Source: Thiocapsa sp.
GTDB taxonomy: Bacteria > Pseudomonadota > Gammaproteobacteria > Chromatiales > Chromatiaceae
DNA length: 64,000 nucleotides
Direction of reading: 5' to 3'
Assembly: GCF_018399035.1 (NCBI RefSeq)
Contig: NZ_CP073760.1
Span: 1,178,001 to 1,242,000 of the forward strand
Part shown: positions 15,415 to 24,815 of the stretch, piece by piece
How the letters are laid out: every line of letters starts with the position of its first letter
How positions within the stretch are numbered: the stretch's first letter is position 1
Program-made: the position numbers and the translations under genes
The notes under the pieces: generated by a model
Databases searched by the model: none
What the model was told of the DNA's origin: nothing
Seen by the model: only the letters and a program-made list of their open reading frames with translations

Positions 15415-15910
15415 GCGGTTAAGGCATGACGTGAAACGGCCTGTCGCTCATGGGAATCCGTGAGCGCATCGTTCAGGCGGGCATAGGACCGTCCGGACGC
15501 CCGTCAAGTGCCGCTTGGCTCACTGGACTCGCTGGCTTGATAGCGCCGCGCACAGGCTTACAAAGCCAACAGGTGGCCGAAGCAAAACGTCGCGCGTCGA
15601 AACCTAAGAAGACTTCCCTGACGAATCGTCAGATTGGCGACCCGCTCCACCGGAACAGATTATCCATTTGTTTTGGTTGACAAATGATGCGCCATTGTTG
15701 CTGATGGCAAGCTGAAGACACCCCAGCGACATGCCAAATAGGCGTAGACGCTTCGTCTCGGCCTCCGTTTACAGTCCTCTTTGGCCCGCCTAGATCGGAA
15801 AGACCGACAGACGATGCCTACCCGTCCAGTCAGTCCAGCCCCGAAAAGTCCCGTAATCGCGTCATTCATCGGCGGACTTGGCCTCAGGGGCGGAATGGAC
15901 ACTGTGTTTG
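15415..15910. other. Gene-poor spacer between the two oxidoreductase clusters
   Basis: No coding frame here looks real. It holds a perfect CTGAC-N5-GTCAG palindrome (listed separately) and ends at the weaker sigma-54 promoter candidate at 15910. Base composition is less GC-rich than in the flanking genes. Confidence 0.5.
15618..15632. promoter_or_regulatory. Candidate activator site, perfect CTGAC-N5-GTCAG palindrome
   Basis: CTGACGAATCGTCAG is identical in its ten fixed bases to the site at 5078. It lies about 290 bases upstream of the sigma-54 candidate at 15910, ahead of the second cytochrome/molybdoenzyme pair. Confidence 0.5.
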
Positions 15911-15927
15911 TGGCATGCGCTATGCGT
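15910..15927 (+). promoter_or_regulatory. Weaker sigma-54 promoter candidate
   Basis: The sequence gtggcatgcgctatgcgt has GG and GC ten bases apart (15912-15913 and 15924-15925) and a TGGCAT box. The -12 box is ATGC rather than TTGC. The palindrome upstream gives some support. A repeat lies between it and the gene at 16313. Confidence 0.35.
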
Positions 15928-16089
15928 CAGGGGAAGGAGCCGATGCAGACACCCTGAATAGCCTTGTCGCATCGGCGTGGTCCCGGAAACCGGAATCGCA
16001 AACCGATGCTGGCACTGACGTATCGAGTGACTTACCCACACGAAAGGATGCGCCGATTCGGCGAAATAAAAGCACCACTTCGAACTGCC

Positions 16090-16236
16090 TAGTGGAGCAT
16101 TGCAGAGATCCCGAGACCGTCCGAGATCATTGTCGTTGTCGTTGTCGTTGTCGTATCGATGGTCGACAACGACAACGACAACGACAACGAACGGGCTCGA
16201 CACATCTGCCGTGCTGCAATAGTTCGTTCCACTAAG
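16090..16236. repeat. GTTGTC/GACAAC hairpin repeat (copy a)
   Basis: A (GTTGTC)n arm and a (GACAAC)n arm form a long stem around atcgatggtcg. The flanks gtggagcattgcagagatcc and gtgctgcaatagttcgttcc match the flanks of the copies at 19762 and 62306, so the whole unit is about 147 bases. Confidence 0.88.
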
Positions 16237-16312
16237 CACCCGCTCCGCCTGCGTACGGAGATCGCATGCCTGTCCGATGGTCGATCGCGCCTTGTCATTG
16301 GAGAGCCCAACA

Positions 16313-17080
16313 GTGAGACAGCTAAAGCTCATTGCCATCGCTGCCCTGTGCGTCCTAGCCTGGGTCAGCGTCGCCGCGGACACGCCCACGTCCGGTTACC
16401 GCAGCGCCACCTGGGATCCGATCCACTTCAAGCCGGCGATCGAGACAGCCACGGATGAGCAGTGCCTGACCTGCCACCGGGAGGTGCTGGAACGCCGCCC
16501 GAGACCGCAGACCATCTCCGGCGAGCCCAGCGGGGAGCTGCTCGCGTGGTACCAGACGCTCGACGGCTATCAGGGCGAGCAGGACACCTTCCATCGCCGC
16601 CACTTGGTCACCCCCGAGGCTAGGCGCTTGATGGATTTCCGGTGCAACACCTGCCACCAGGGCCACGATCCCAAAGAGGAGATCTCCGGCTCCGCGGACG
16701 ACACGCAGCCCGGCATCCTGTCGCGCAGGAGTGTCGACCCGGACATCTGCCTCATGTGCCACGGTCAGTTCGACTGGAAGGTGATGGCGGGAGTCGCCGG
16801 CGATTGGCCCGAGGTCCGCGATCAGTTCAAGAACGACTGCGTCACCTGCCACCAGGAATACCGCACGGTCCGCCACCAGCTCAACTTCCTCGACGCCGGA
16901 GAGATCGAGCAGGCCGGCAAAGAGAGCAGCGACTCCTGTTACGGCTGCCATGGCGGCCGCGCCTGGTACGCGAAGCCGTATCCCTATGTCCGTCGCCCCT
17001 GGCTGGAGCGCATGCCGGAGGTCGATCCGGAATGGGCGCGCGGCCGCCAAACCGAATACGACGAGCGCTTCACTCGTTGA
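16313..17080 (+). CDS. Periplasmic pentahaem cytochrome c (copy 2)
   Basis: This 255-residue paralogue of the protein at 7007 starts at a GTG where the signal peptide begins (RQLKLIAIAALCVLAWVSVA) behind a GGAGAG site. The five haem motifs are CLTCH, CNTCH, CLMCH, CVTCH and CYGCH, in the same spacing as copy 1. Shared text includes WDPIHFKPAI and TFHRRHLV. It is 20 bases from the second molybdoenzyme start. The C-terminus is shorter than in copy 1. Confidence 0.92.
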   Translation: MRQLKLIAIAALCVLAWVSVAADTPTSGYRSATWDPIHFKPAIETATDEQCLTCHREVLERRPRPQTISGEPSGELLAWYQTLDGYQGEQDTFHRRHLVTPEARRLMDFRCNTCHQGHDPKEEISGSADDTQPGILSRRSVDPDICLMCHGQFDWKVMAGVAGDWPEVRDQFKNDCVTCHQEYRTVRHQLNFLDAGEIEQAGKESSDSCYGCHGGRAWYAKPYPYVRRPWLERMPEVDPEWARGRQTEYDERFTR

Positions 17081-17100
17081 CAAACCCGGAGTCCGCGAGA

Positions 17101-19689
17101 ATGAGTATCGGTCAAGACATCGACGAGATCCTGTCGCGTTCACTCAAGATCAAGCGACGCAGCATACTCAAGGCCTGCGCCGCGGCGGCTGCCGCCATCG
17201 GTACCGGTGGATTAGTGCGCATCAAGGACGCCGCCGCTTTCGCCTATCGGGATTATCCCACCGACGACGCGCTGGAGACGGTGGTCACCAGCTGCGCACA
17301 CAATTGCGGCTCGCGCCACGTGCTGGTGGCTCACAAGAAGGGCAACGTGATCGTGCGCCTTTCCTCCGACGACGGCACCCATCAACGGGGCGGCTGCTAT
17401 GGGAAGGACACCGAGGAAGAGCCCCAACTTCGCGCCTGTCTGCGCGGCCGTGCCTATCGCGAGCGCATCTATTCCGCGGAGCGGCTGCTCTACCCCATGA
17501 TCCGGGTGGGAGAGCGCGGGGAGGGGCGATTCCGGCGGGCTACCTGGGACGAGGCGCTGGAGCTGGTCTCCGACAAGCTGATCGCCATCAAGGAGCAGTA
17601 TGGACACCAGGCGATCCTCGATCAGAGCTATGCCGGTGCCTCCTATGGCGTTTTGCACAAGTCGGACCAGATCGAGGGCCTCCAGGGCCGGCTCCTCGGC
17701 ATGTTCGCCTGCCGGACCAGCTCCTGGTCAGTTCCCTCCTACCAGGGAACCACCACCAGCTCGCGCTGGACCTTCGGCACCATCGAGGACGGCAGCGAGG
17801 ACGACACCTTCGCCCACTCGAAGCTGATGATCCTGTGGGGCTGGAACCCCGCCTTCACCTTCCACGGGGGGAATACCGTCTATTACATGCGCCTGGCCAA
17901 GCAGCGCGGCTGCAAGTTTGTCTGCATCGACCCGCAGTACACCGACACCGCGGCGGTCTTCGATGCCTGGTGGATTCCCATCCGGCCCGGAACGGACGCG
18001 GCCATGATGGCCGGCATGGCCCACTTCATCTTCTCCCGCGGGCTCCAGGACCAGCCCTTCATCGACAAATTCGTCCAGGGCATGGACCCGCGCAGCATGC
18101 CCGACTGGGCGGCCACGTCACCGAACGGGCGCGAAAGCTTCAAAGAGTACATCCTCGGCACCCACGATGGCCGGCCCAAGACGCCGGAATGGGCCGCCGA
18201 GATCTGCGGGGTCGCGGCGGCGGACATCGAGAAGCTCGCGCAGCTCTATGCCACCACCAAGCCCGCCGCCCTCAAGGCCTGCTGGGGTCCGGGGCGGGCG
18301 GCATACGGCGAGCAGTTCAACCGCATGGCCGCCGCGCTCCAGGCCATGACCGGGAACATCGGTGTCCTCGGCGGCTGCGCCGAGGGGGTCGGCAAGGCCT
18401 GGCACGCAGAGGGGGTCGCCCACCCCCACGATCAGTACTCGAACATCTGGTTCGCATCCATCAAGTCCGACCGCTGGGCCTATATCGTCAACAACTATCC
18501 CAACGTCAGCCGCGAGGAGGCCGGCCTCTGGCCGCGCGATGACGAACGCGACGGGGTGGTGCCGAACATCCGCGGAATCTTCTGGCAGGGCTCTGACTGG
18601 CTCAATCAGCTCACCAACATCAATGCCGAGATCGAGGCCATCAAGAAGCTCGACCTGGTGGTCTGCCTCGATCAGACGATCACCCCCTCCGGGCTCTATG
18701 CCGACGTGCTGCTGCCCATCTGCACCCATTTCGAGCGCCACGACGTGGCCCTGCCCTGGTACAAGGGCCACTACTACATCCATCGCCCCAAGGTGATCGA
18801 GCCCTTGGGAGAGTCGAAGACCGACTTCCAGGTCTTCACCGAGCTCGCCTACCGAATCGGCAACAAGACCGGGATGGGCGACCGGTTCGGGCAGGTCTAC
18901 AACCCGCGCGCCACACGGGACTACTGGAACAACCCGGACCCGGTGGACGAGGCCTATCTGCGGGCCTGGTGGGATGACCGGGTCATGGCCCGCCAGCACG
19001 TCGAGATGCCCTGGAACGAGTTCAAACGACTGGGCATCTACAAGTTCAAGCTCGAGCGGCCTCACGTGGGCTTTCAGGACCAGATCGAGCAGGGCATCCC
19101 GTTCCCGACCGCGTCCGGGAAGATCGAGATCCTCTCCTCCGAGCTGGCCCGGATCGACGACTGGGCCAAGACCCAGTACGGCTATCCGATCCCGTCCATC
19201 CCCAAGTGGATCGAGCCGTTCGAGTCGCTCAACCATCACGAGAAGCGCAAGCGCCATCCCTATCACATGATCACGCCGCACCCGCGCAACCGCACCCACT
19301 CGATCTTCCACAATATCGCCAATCTCCAGGAGGCCTGTCCCCACGAGATGATGATCAACAGGGTCGACGCCCAGCGGCTTGGGTTGCGCACCGGGGAGGT
19401 GGTGGAGGTCTTCAACGACCGGGGACGGATCCTGGTGCCGGTCTATGTTTCCCAGCGCTGCATGCCCGGGGTGGTGGTCTGCCCCGAGGGAACCTGGATC
19501 GACCTCGACGACGAGGGCATCGACCGGGGCGGCAATCCCAATCTGCTCACCGCCGATGAGCCCAGCCCGGCCGGTTCGTTCGCCTACAACACCATCCTGG
19601 TGGACATCCGGAAAACCGTCCTGGAATTCCGACCCGGCTGGGATGAGTCGTCGGTGTCCCGCACCCACGTCTTCGGCCGGGACCTCTAG
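17101..19689 (+). CDS. Tat-exported DmsA-like molybdopterin oxidoreductase (copy 2)
   Basis: This 862-residue paralogue of the enzyme at 7813 is closely similar along its whole length. Its Tat-like signal is KIKRRSILKACAAAAAAIG. The iron-sulfur motif is C65-x3-C69-x3-H73-x39-C113, with the same His in place of the third Cys, so the change is conserved rather than a fresh mutation. It has an additional Cys at 99 (RGGCYGKD). The VPSYQG Ser (likely Mo ligand) and C-terminal VEVFNDRGRI are kept. There is no iron-sulfur subunit of its own; it may borrow the one at 10576 or pass electrons straight to the pentahaem partner. Retention of two copies suggests different substrates, partners or conditions (inference). 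Confidence 0.93.
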   Translation: MSIGQDIDEILSRSLKIKRRSILKACAAAAAAIGTGGLVRIKDAAAFAYRDYPTDDALETVVTSCAHNCGSRHVLVAHKKGNVIVRLSSDDGTHQRGGCYGKDTEEEPQLRACLRGRAYRERIYSAERLLYPMIRVGERGEGRFRRATWDEALELVSDKLIAIKEQYGHQAILDQSYAGASYGVLHKSDQIEGLQGRLLGMFACRTSSWSVPSYQGTTTSSRWTFGTIEDGSEDDTFAHSKLMILWGWNPAFTFHGGNTVYYMRLAKQRGCKFVCIDPQYTDTAAVFDAWWIPIRPGTDAAMMAGMAHFIFSRGLQDQPFIDKFVQGMDPRSMPDWAATSPNGRESFKEYILGTHDGRPKTPEWAAEICGVAAADIEKLAQLYATTKPAALKACWGPGRAAYGEQFNRMAAALQAMTGNIGVLGGCAEGVGKAWHAEGVAHPHDQYSNIWFASIKSDRWAYIVNNYPNVSREEAGLWPRDDERDGVVPNIRGIFWQGSDWLNQLTNINAEIEAIKKLDLVVCLDQTITPSGLYADVLLPICTHFERHDVALPWYKGHYYIHRPKVIEPLGESKTDFQVFTELAYRIGNKTGMGDRFGQVYNPRATRDYWNNPDPVDEAYLRAWWDDRVMARQHVEMPWNEFKRLGIYKFKLERPHVGFQDQIEQGIPFPTASGKIEILSSELARIDDWAKTQYGYPIPSIPKWIEPFESLNHHEKRKRHPYHMITPHPRNRTHSIFHNIANLQEACPHEMMINRVDAQRLGLRTGEVVEVFNDRGRILVPVYVSQRCMPGVVVCPEGTWIDLDDEGIDRGGNPNLLTADEPSPAGSFAYNTILVDIRKTVLEFRPGWDESSVSRTHVFGRDL

Positions 19690-19761
19690 CGTGCGATTTG
19701 GGCCAAGGTTGCGAATGGAAGCCGCTCTCGACGTTCCGGCCGTGATGCCCCCGACTCGTGA

Positions 19762-19955
19762 ATGGATGTTCACCATTCGTTGTCCTAGTCGTTGTCCTAT
19801 TCGTTGTCGTTGTCGTTGTCGTAATCGTAATCGTAATCGTGGTCGCAGCCGGATCGATGGACGACAACGACAACGACCACGACAACGATCTCGGACGGTC
19901 TCGGAATCTCTGCATTGCTCCGCTAGTCCGTCCATCGTCTTCTTGGCCCGGAGCA
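19762..19955. repeat. GTTGTC/GACAAC hairpin repeat (copy b, reversed)
   Basis: The arms are longer and more degenerate than in the other copies (tcgttgtcgttgtcgttgtc..., then gacgacaacgacaacgacc...). The right flank, cggaatctctgcattgctcc, is the reverse complement of the left flank of copies a and e. It lies between the second molybdoenzyme and the dihaem cytochrome. Confidence 0.85.
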
Positions 19956-20025
19956 TGGGCTAGGCCGATTGAACAAACACGAAGGTCAGGCGAGCCGGCA
20001 GTCCCCCCCGAGGAGGAGAACCACC

Positions 20026-20904
20026 ATGAAAGCCATCGCGGCAGTCCTGCCGCTCGTTCTCGCCATCGGTCCCGCCGCGGCCCTCGACATCGAGAACGCC
20101 AAGCGGATCAACCGGTCATGTGCCCTCTGTCACGGCAACTACGGCCAGGGCACACCCGGCACCATGTCCCCCAGGCTCGCCGGCCTGCCCGCCGGCTACC
20201 TGGCCAAGGAGCTACGCTTCTACCGCGACGGGGTCAGGCGTTACCCTCCCATGGTGATCGCGTCCAGCGTCGACTCCATGACCGACAAGGATATCGACGA
20301 CATCTCCGAGTATCTGGCCGGGGTGAACCTGCGCACGCTCAATCTGCCGGAGATCCCTGCCTACACCAAAGGGGATGCCGAGCGGGGCGAGGACTACTTC
20401 ATGGATGAATGCAAGGGCTGCCACCGCACCACGGGGCTGGGCAAGCCGGAGAAAGACATCCCGCCGCTGGCCGGCCAGTACGGCAGCTATCTGTTCAACC
20501 AAATGAAACGGTTCCAGGAAAAGGATCGCCATCACGATAACGACCCGGAAGACGAGACGTTCGACGGGCTGGAAGACGAAGCCCTGGACGATCTGGTCAC
20601 CTTCCTCACCACACTCCCTGCCCACGGCCCCCTGGATAAGGTCGAACCCTTCAGCCTGCAGGCCGAATCGCCTCCGGAGAGTGAGATGACGGACGCGATG
20701 ATCGCGCTGGGCACTGGCGGGACGACGGCCGCGGCGCAGGCGACGGGCGGGGCGCTCAAGGCGACGAAGATCGCCGGACGCTTCAAGGTGCTGCCGACCG
20801 GCGACATCCTGCTCACCCCCATCAACCAGGATATGCGCCCGGTGACCGGCCTCTCCGGCGACTTCGAGGTCACCGAGGACGGTCTGCTGTTCATTCCGAG
20901 GTGA
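20026..20904 (+). CDS. Dihaem cytochrome c4-like protein with two C-terminal hairpin motifs
   Basis: This 292-residue protein has a signal peptide (MKAIAAVLPLVLAIGPAAA) and an AGGAGGAG ribosome site. Two cytochrome-c domains follow, with CALCH at about residue 27 and CKGCH near 127, plus MSPRLAGLPAGYLAKELRFY and IPPLAGQYGSYLFNQM segments typical of c4/c553 cytochromes. After about residue 215 an unusual tail carries AGRFKVLPTGDILLTPINQ and, at the very end, SGDFEVTEDGLLFIPR. These match the motif of the Met-rich proteins and link the cytochrome to them. It probably exchanges electrons with the pentahaem or HiPIP-type carriers. Confidence 0.9.
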   Translation: MKAIAAVLPLVLAIGPAAALDIENAKRINRSCALCHGNYGQGTPGTMSPRLAGLPAGYLAKELRFYRDGVRRYPPMVIASSVDSMTDKDIDDISEYLAGVNLRTLNLPEIPAYTKGDAERGEDYFMDECKGCHRTTGLGKPEKDIPPLAGQYGSYLFNQMKRFQEKDRHHDNDPEDETFDGLEDEALDDLVTFLTTLPAHGPLDKVEPFSLQAESPPESEMTDAMIALGTGGTTAAAQATGGALKATKIAGRFKVLPTGDILLTPINQDMRPVTGLSGDFEVTEDGLLFIPR

Positions 20905-20983
20905 TCGCGGATTCCAGTCGGCGGCGTTCCCAAACGGGGGGTGGGACGCCGCATCCAGTGCTATCCTCCAAGGAGACAATTAC

Positions 20984-21490
20984 GTGAAGCCACTCATTCG
21001 CCGCCTGATCGGCGCAGCCGTCGCGATCGTGGCCCTGGCTGCCTGGGCTCAGGACCGCCCCCAGGTGGAGATCCACGACATCTCCCAGACCGTTGTCAAG
21101 ATGAGCCTTCAGGGCGGGGTGAGCATCGAGGACGCCAGCGCCGCGATGATGTCGAAGGCCGCGGAGCTCAATTGGAAGCTGGTCGGCCGTCAGGAGGTCC
21201 ACGCGGAGATCCGGGCCCGGGGCGAGGAGTCCCCGCACCTGGAGATCCTCCAGTTTTGCGACCCGGACGACGCGGTCAAGATGGTGCGGATAGACCCCAT
21301 CTACTCGGCCTACATGCCCTGCCGCATCGCGCTGGTCGAGGACACCCAGGGAAGGCCCTGGCTGTTCATGCTCAACCTGGACATGCTGATCAACAACACC
21401 TCGCTGCCCAACGACCTCCAGGAACTGGCGATACGGGTTAACCAGGCGATGCTGATCATCATGACGGCTGGGGCCACCGGCGAGTTCTGA
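20984..21490 (+). CDS. Periplasmic DUF302 protein
   Basis: This 168-residue protein has a signal peptide (MKPLIRRLIGAAVAIVALAAWA) and a DUF302 domain, recognisable by ILQFCDPDDAVKMV, YMPCRIALVED and a TAGATGEF tail. DUF302 proteins often sit with sulfur-oxidation and cytochrome genes; their biochemical role is not established. Here it is the last gene before a terminator, in the same direction as the dihaem cytochrome. Confidence 0.85.
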   Translation: MKPLIRRLIGAAVAIVALAAWAQDRPQVEIHDISQTVVKMSLQGGVSIEDASAAMMSKAAELNWKLVGRQEVHAEIRARGEESPHLEILQFCDPDDAVKMVRIDPIYSAYMPCRIALVEDTQGRPWLFMLNLDMLINNTSLPNDLQELAIRVNQAMLIIMTAGATGEF

Positions 21491-21519
21491 GGTCATCGCC
21501 TCGGTCACCGTCCGGCTGG

Positions 21520-21540
21520 GGGCGGAACTTTCCGCCCTTT
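21520..21540 (+). terminator. Intrinsic terminator after the redox operon
   Basis: GGGCGGA/TCCGCCC stem with a four-base loop followed by TTT, 30 bases after the DUF302 stop. It would end the transcript before moaA. Confidence 0.6.
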
Positions 21541-21662
21541 GCCGCTGGTGATCGGACGCAGGGCTTGCGGATCAGGTCTCGCAGATGGTCTGGCGCACGG
21601 CCTCGTGGGGCTCGGGCAGCCGCGTGACGCGGCACACCCCTCAAGTTTCAACGGATCTTCGC

Positions 21663-22649
21663 ATGAACGACCAGACCCTCACCGACCCCTTTGGCCGACG
21701 CATTGCCTACCTGCGCCTGTCCGTCACCGACCGCTGCGACCTGCGCTGCGGCTATTGCCTGCCGAAAGGCTTCAAGGGGTTCGAGGAGCCCGAGCACTGG
21801 CTCACGTTCGAGGAAATCACCCGCGTCGTCGGCGCCTTCACCGCGCTGGGGGTGAGCCGTGTGCGCATCACCGGCGGCGAGCCGCTGGTGCGACGCAACC
21901 TGCCCGAGCTGGCCGCCGGGCTGTCGGCGCTGTCCGGCCTGGATGATCTCTCCATCTCCAGCAACTGCACCCGCATGGAGTCGCTCGCCGAGCCGCTCTA
22001 TCGTGCCGGCGTGCGCCGGCTCAATGTCAGCCTCGACAGCCTGCGCCCCGAGGTCTTCAAGCAGGTCACCGGCGGGGATCTCGACAAGGTGCTGCGCGGC
22101 ATCGCGGCGGCACGCGCGGTCGGCTTCGCCCCGATTCGCGTCAATACCGTCGCGATGCGCGGTGTGAACGACGCGGAGATCGAGGACATCCTCGGCTACT
22201 GCGCGGACAACGGCTTCACGCTACGCCTGATCGAGACCATGCCGATGGGCGCGACCGGTCAAGCCGCGCGGGATCAGTATCTCGATCTCCAGACGGTGCG
22301 TCGCCGCCTGGAGCAGCGATTCACGCTGATTCCGGACATCCTTCCCGGCGGCGGCCCGGCGCGCTACTTCCGCCTCGGCGCGACCGAGACCCGGATCGGC
22401 TTCATCACCCCGATCTCGCAGCATTTCTGCGAGACCTGCAACCGAGTACGCCTCACGGTCGACGGCACCCTGTATCTGTGTCTCGGTCAGGACAGCAGCT
22501 ACGCGCTGCGACCGCTGCTGCGCGACAGCATCGGGGATGACGAACTGCTTGAGCATCTGAAACGCGCCATTATCTTGAAACCCGAGCGTCACGAGTTCAA
22601 TGAGCGCCCGGAGAAGGTCATCCGATTCATGTCGATGACGGGCGGATGA
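21663..22649 (+). CDS. moaA: GTP 3',8-cyclase MoaA
   Basis: This 328-residue radical-SAM enzyme performs the first step of molybdenum-cofactor synthesis, from GTP to 3',8-cyclo-GTP. The N-terminal cluster motif is CDLRCGYC and the SAM-binding glycine motif is ITGGEPLVR. The C-terminal cluster motif is CETCN-x11-LC, and the protein ends in the essential Gly-Gly tail (MSMTGG). The ATG at 21663 is used because homology (DPFGRRIAYLRLSVTDRC) starts just after it. It lies beside two molybdoenzyme genes and would supply their cofactor. Confidence 0.96.
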   Translation: MNDQTLTDPFGRRIAYLRLSVTDRCDLRCGYCLPKGFKGFEEPEHWLTFEEITRVVGAFTALGVSRVRITGGEPLVRRNLPELAAGLSALSGLDDLSISSNCTRMESLAEPLYRAGVRRLNVSLDSLRPEVFKQVTGGDLDKVLRGIAAARAVGFAPIRVNTVAMRGVNDAEIEDILGYCADNGFTLRLIETMPMGATGQAARDQYLDLQTVRRRLEQRFTLIPDILPGGGPARYFRLGATETRIGFITPISQHFCETCNRVRLTVDGTLYLCLGQDSSYALRPLLRDSIGDDELLEHLKRAIILKPERHEFNERPEKVIRFMSMTGG

Positions 22650-22670
22650 AGCGGGTCTCTGAAGCGCGAG

Positions 22671-22691
22671 AAAGGGGCCATAGGCCCCTTT
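22671..22691. terminator. Bidirectional intrinsic terminator between moaA and pnp
   Basis: AAAGGGGCC-ata-GGCCCCTTT is a nine-base-pair perfect stem between two converging genes, with A and T runs on either side, so it can serve both strands. Confidence 0.8.
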
Positions 22692-22715
22692 GCGATACCC
22701 CGTGAATCGGAACGA

Positions 22716-24815
22716 TTACTCGCCCGGCTCGATCGCCTTCATGCTCAAGCGGATGCGGCCTTGCTTGTCGACCTCCAGGACTTTCACACGGACCTGATCG
22801 CCCTCGGAGAGCTTATCGCTCACGCTTTGGACGCGCTCCTCGCAGATCTGCGAGATGTGCACCAGACCGTCGCGGCCGGGCAGGATGGTGACGAAGGCGC
22901 CGAAATCCATCAGGCGTGCGACGCGACCTTCGTAGATCTTGCCGACCTCGACATCGGCCGTGATCAGACGGATCCGACGCTTGGCCTCCTCGCCGGCGGC
23001 CTTCTCGACCGAGAAGATCTTGACCACACCGTCGTCGTTGATGTCGATGGTGGCGCCGGTCTCTTCCGTGATGGCGCGGATGACGGAGCCGCCCTTGCCG
23101 ATGACGTCGCGGATCTTCTCCGGATGGATCTTCAGCTCGATGATGCGTGGAGCATGCTCGGACATCTCGGAGCGGTGTGCGCCGATGACCTTGTTCATCT
23201 CGCCGAGGATGTGCAGCCGACCGGCCTTCGCCTGATCGAGTGCCGTTTCCATGATCTCGGCAGTGATGCCCTCGATCTTGATGTCCATCTGCAGGGCGTT
23301 GATGCCCTCGGACGTTCCGGCCACCTTGAAGTCCATGTCGCCGAGGTGATCCTCGTCGCCCATGATGTCGGTCAGCACGGCGAAGGCATCGCCCTCTTTG
23401 ATCAGGCCCATCGCCACGCCGGCCACCGGCGCCTTCACCGGCACGCCGGCATCCATCAGCGACAAACTCGTGCCGCAGACACTGGCCATGGAGCTCGAGC
23501 CGTTGGACTCGGTGATCTCGGAGACCACGCGCACCGAATAGGGGAACTCTTCGATGCTCGGCATGACGGCGAGCACGCCGCGCTTGGCCAACCGGCCGTG
23601 GCCGACCTCGCGCCGCTTCGGCGTGCCGACCCGACCGGTCTCACCGACACAGAAGGGCGGGAAGTTGTAGTGGAGCATGAAGTGCTCGCGCCGCTCGCCT
23701 TCCAAGGCATCGATGATCTGCGAATCGCGCTCGGTGCCCAAGGTCGTGATGACCAGGGCCTGGGTCTCGCCGCGCGTGAAGAGTGCCGAGCCGTGGGTGC
23801 GGGGCAGCACACCGGTGCGAATCGTGATGGGACGCACAGTCACGTTGTCGCGGCCGTCGATACGCGGGTTCCCGGCAATGATCGAGCTGCGCACCGTGGT
23901 CTTCTCGAACTTCTCGATCGCACCCATCACCTGCGCCTCGCTCCAGGCGGGGCTCTCGCCGACGCAAAGCTCGGCAACCACCGCCGCGCGGACCGCGTTC
24001 AGGGCGGTATAGCGCTCTTGCTTGTCCTTGATGCGATAGCCCTCGGCGATACGCTCGCCACAGGCGCTCGCCACGGCCTCGGCCAATGCGGTATCGGCCA
24101 CGGGGGGCGTCCAGTCCATCGGGGGCTTGCCTGCCTCGGCGGCCAGCTCGCGGATCGCGGCAATCGCCGGCTTCATCTGCTCATGACCAAACAGCACGGC
24201 ACCGAGCATCACCTCCTCGGTGAGCCCGCGCGCCTCGGACTCGACCATCAAGACGGCCTTCTCGGTACCGGCGACGATGAGGTCGAGGTCCGAATCCGGA
24301 CCGACGCCGACGACCGCCGGATTGAGGATGTACTCGCCGTTCTTGTAGCCGACGCGCACGGCGCCGATCGGTCCGTTGAACGGAACACCCGAGATCGCCA
24401 ATGCGGCCGAGACGCCGAGCATGGCGGGAACCTCGGGATTGACCGCAGGGTTCAGCGACTTGACCGTCGCGATCACCTGGATCTCTTGCCTGAAGCCCTT
24501 CGCAAACAACGGGCGGATCGGACGGTCGATCAGACGCGAGGTCAGAACCTCGACCTCGCTCGGACGCCCTTCGCGACGAAAAAAGCCGCCGGGGATACGG
24601 CCGGCGGCATAGGTCTTTTCTTGATAATCAACGGTCAAGGGCAGGAAGTCGCGCACCGCGCCGGGGCGCTTGTCGACAACGACCGTGACCAGAACAACCG
24701 TATCGTCGACATTGACCAACACGGCGCCGTCGGCTTGGCGCGCGATCTCGCCGGTCTCGAACGTCACTGTCTGGTCGCCGAGCTTGAATTGCTTAACGAT
24801 AGCTTTGGGAATCAC
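22716..24815 (-). CDS. pnp: Polyribonucleotide nucleotidyltransferase
   Basis: This 699-residue PNPase starts at GTG. It has two RNase PH domains (about 1-230 and 320-545), separated by a helical linker; the second has the [18 protein letters not shown] and [26 protein letters not shown] regions split across the active site. KH ([15 protein letters not shown]) and S1 ([18 protein letters not shown]) domains follow at the C-terminus. It degrades RNA from the 3' end with phosphate. It is the last gene of the leftward nusA operon, 182 bases after rpsO, the usual place for its self-regulated leader. Confidence 0.98.
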   Translation of the reverse strand: MIPKAIVKQFKLGDQTVTFETGEIARQADGAVLVNVDDTVVLVTVVVDKRPGAVRDFLPLTVDYQEKTYAAGRIPGGFFRREGRPSEVEVLTSRLIDRPIRPLFAKGFRQEIQVIATVKSLNPAVNPEVPAMLGVSAALAISGVPFNGPIGAVRVGYKNGEYILNPAVVGVGPDSDLDLIVAGTEKAVLMVESEARGLTEEVMLGAVLFGHEQMKPAIAAIRELAAEAGKPPMDWTPPVADTALAEAVASACGERIAEGYRIKDKQERYTALNAVRAAVVAELCVGESPAWSEAQVMGAIEKFEKTTVRSSIIAGNPRIDGRDNVTVRPITIRTGVLPRTHGSALFTRGETQALVITTLGTERDSQIIDALEGERREHFMLHYNFPPFCVGETGRVGTPKRREVGHGRLAKRGVLAVMPSIEEFPYSVRVVSEITESNGSSSMASVCGTSLSLMDAGVPVKAPVAGVAMGLIKEGDAFAVLTDIMGDEDHLGDMDFKVAGTSEGINALQMDIKIEGITAEIMETALDQAKAGRLHILGEMNKVIGAHRSEMSEHAPRIIELKIHPEKIRDVIGKGGSVIRAITEETGATIDINDDGVVKIFSVEKAAGEEAKRRIRLITADVEVGKIYEGRVARLMDFGAFVTILPGRDGLVHISQICEERVQSVSDKLSEGDQVRVKVLEVDKQGRIRLSMKAIEPGE

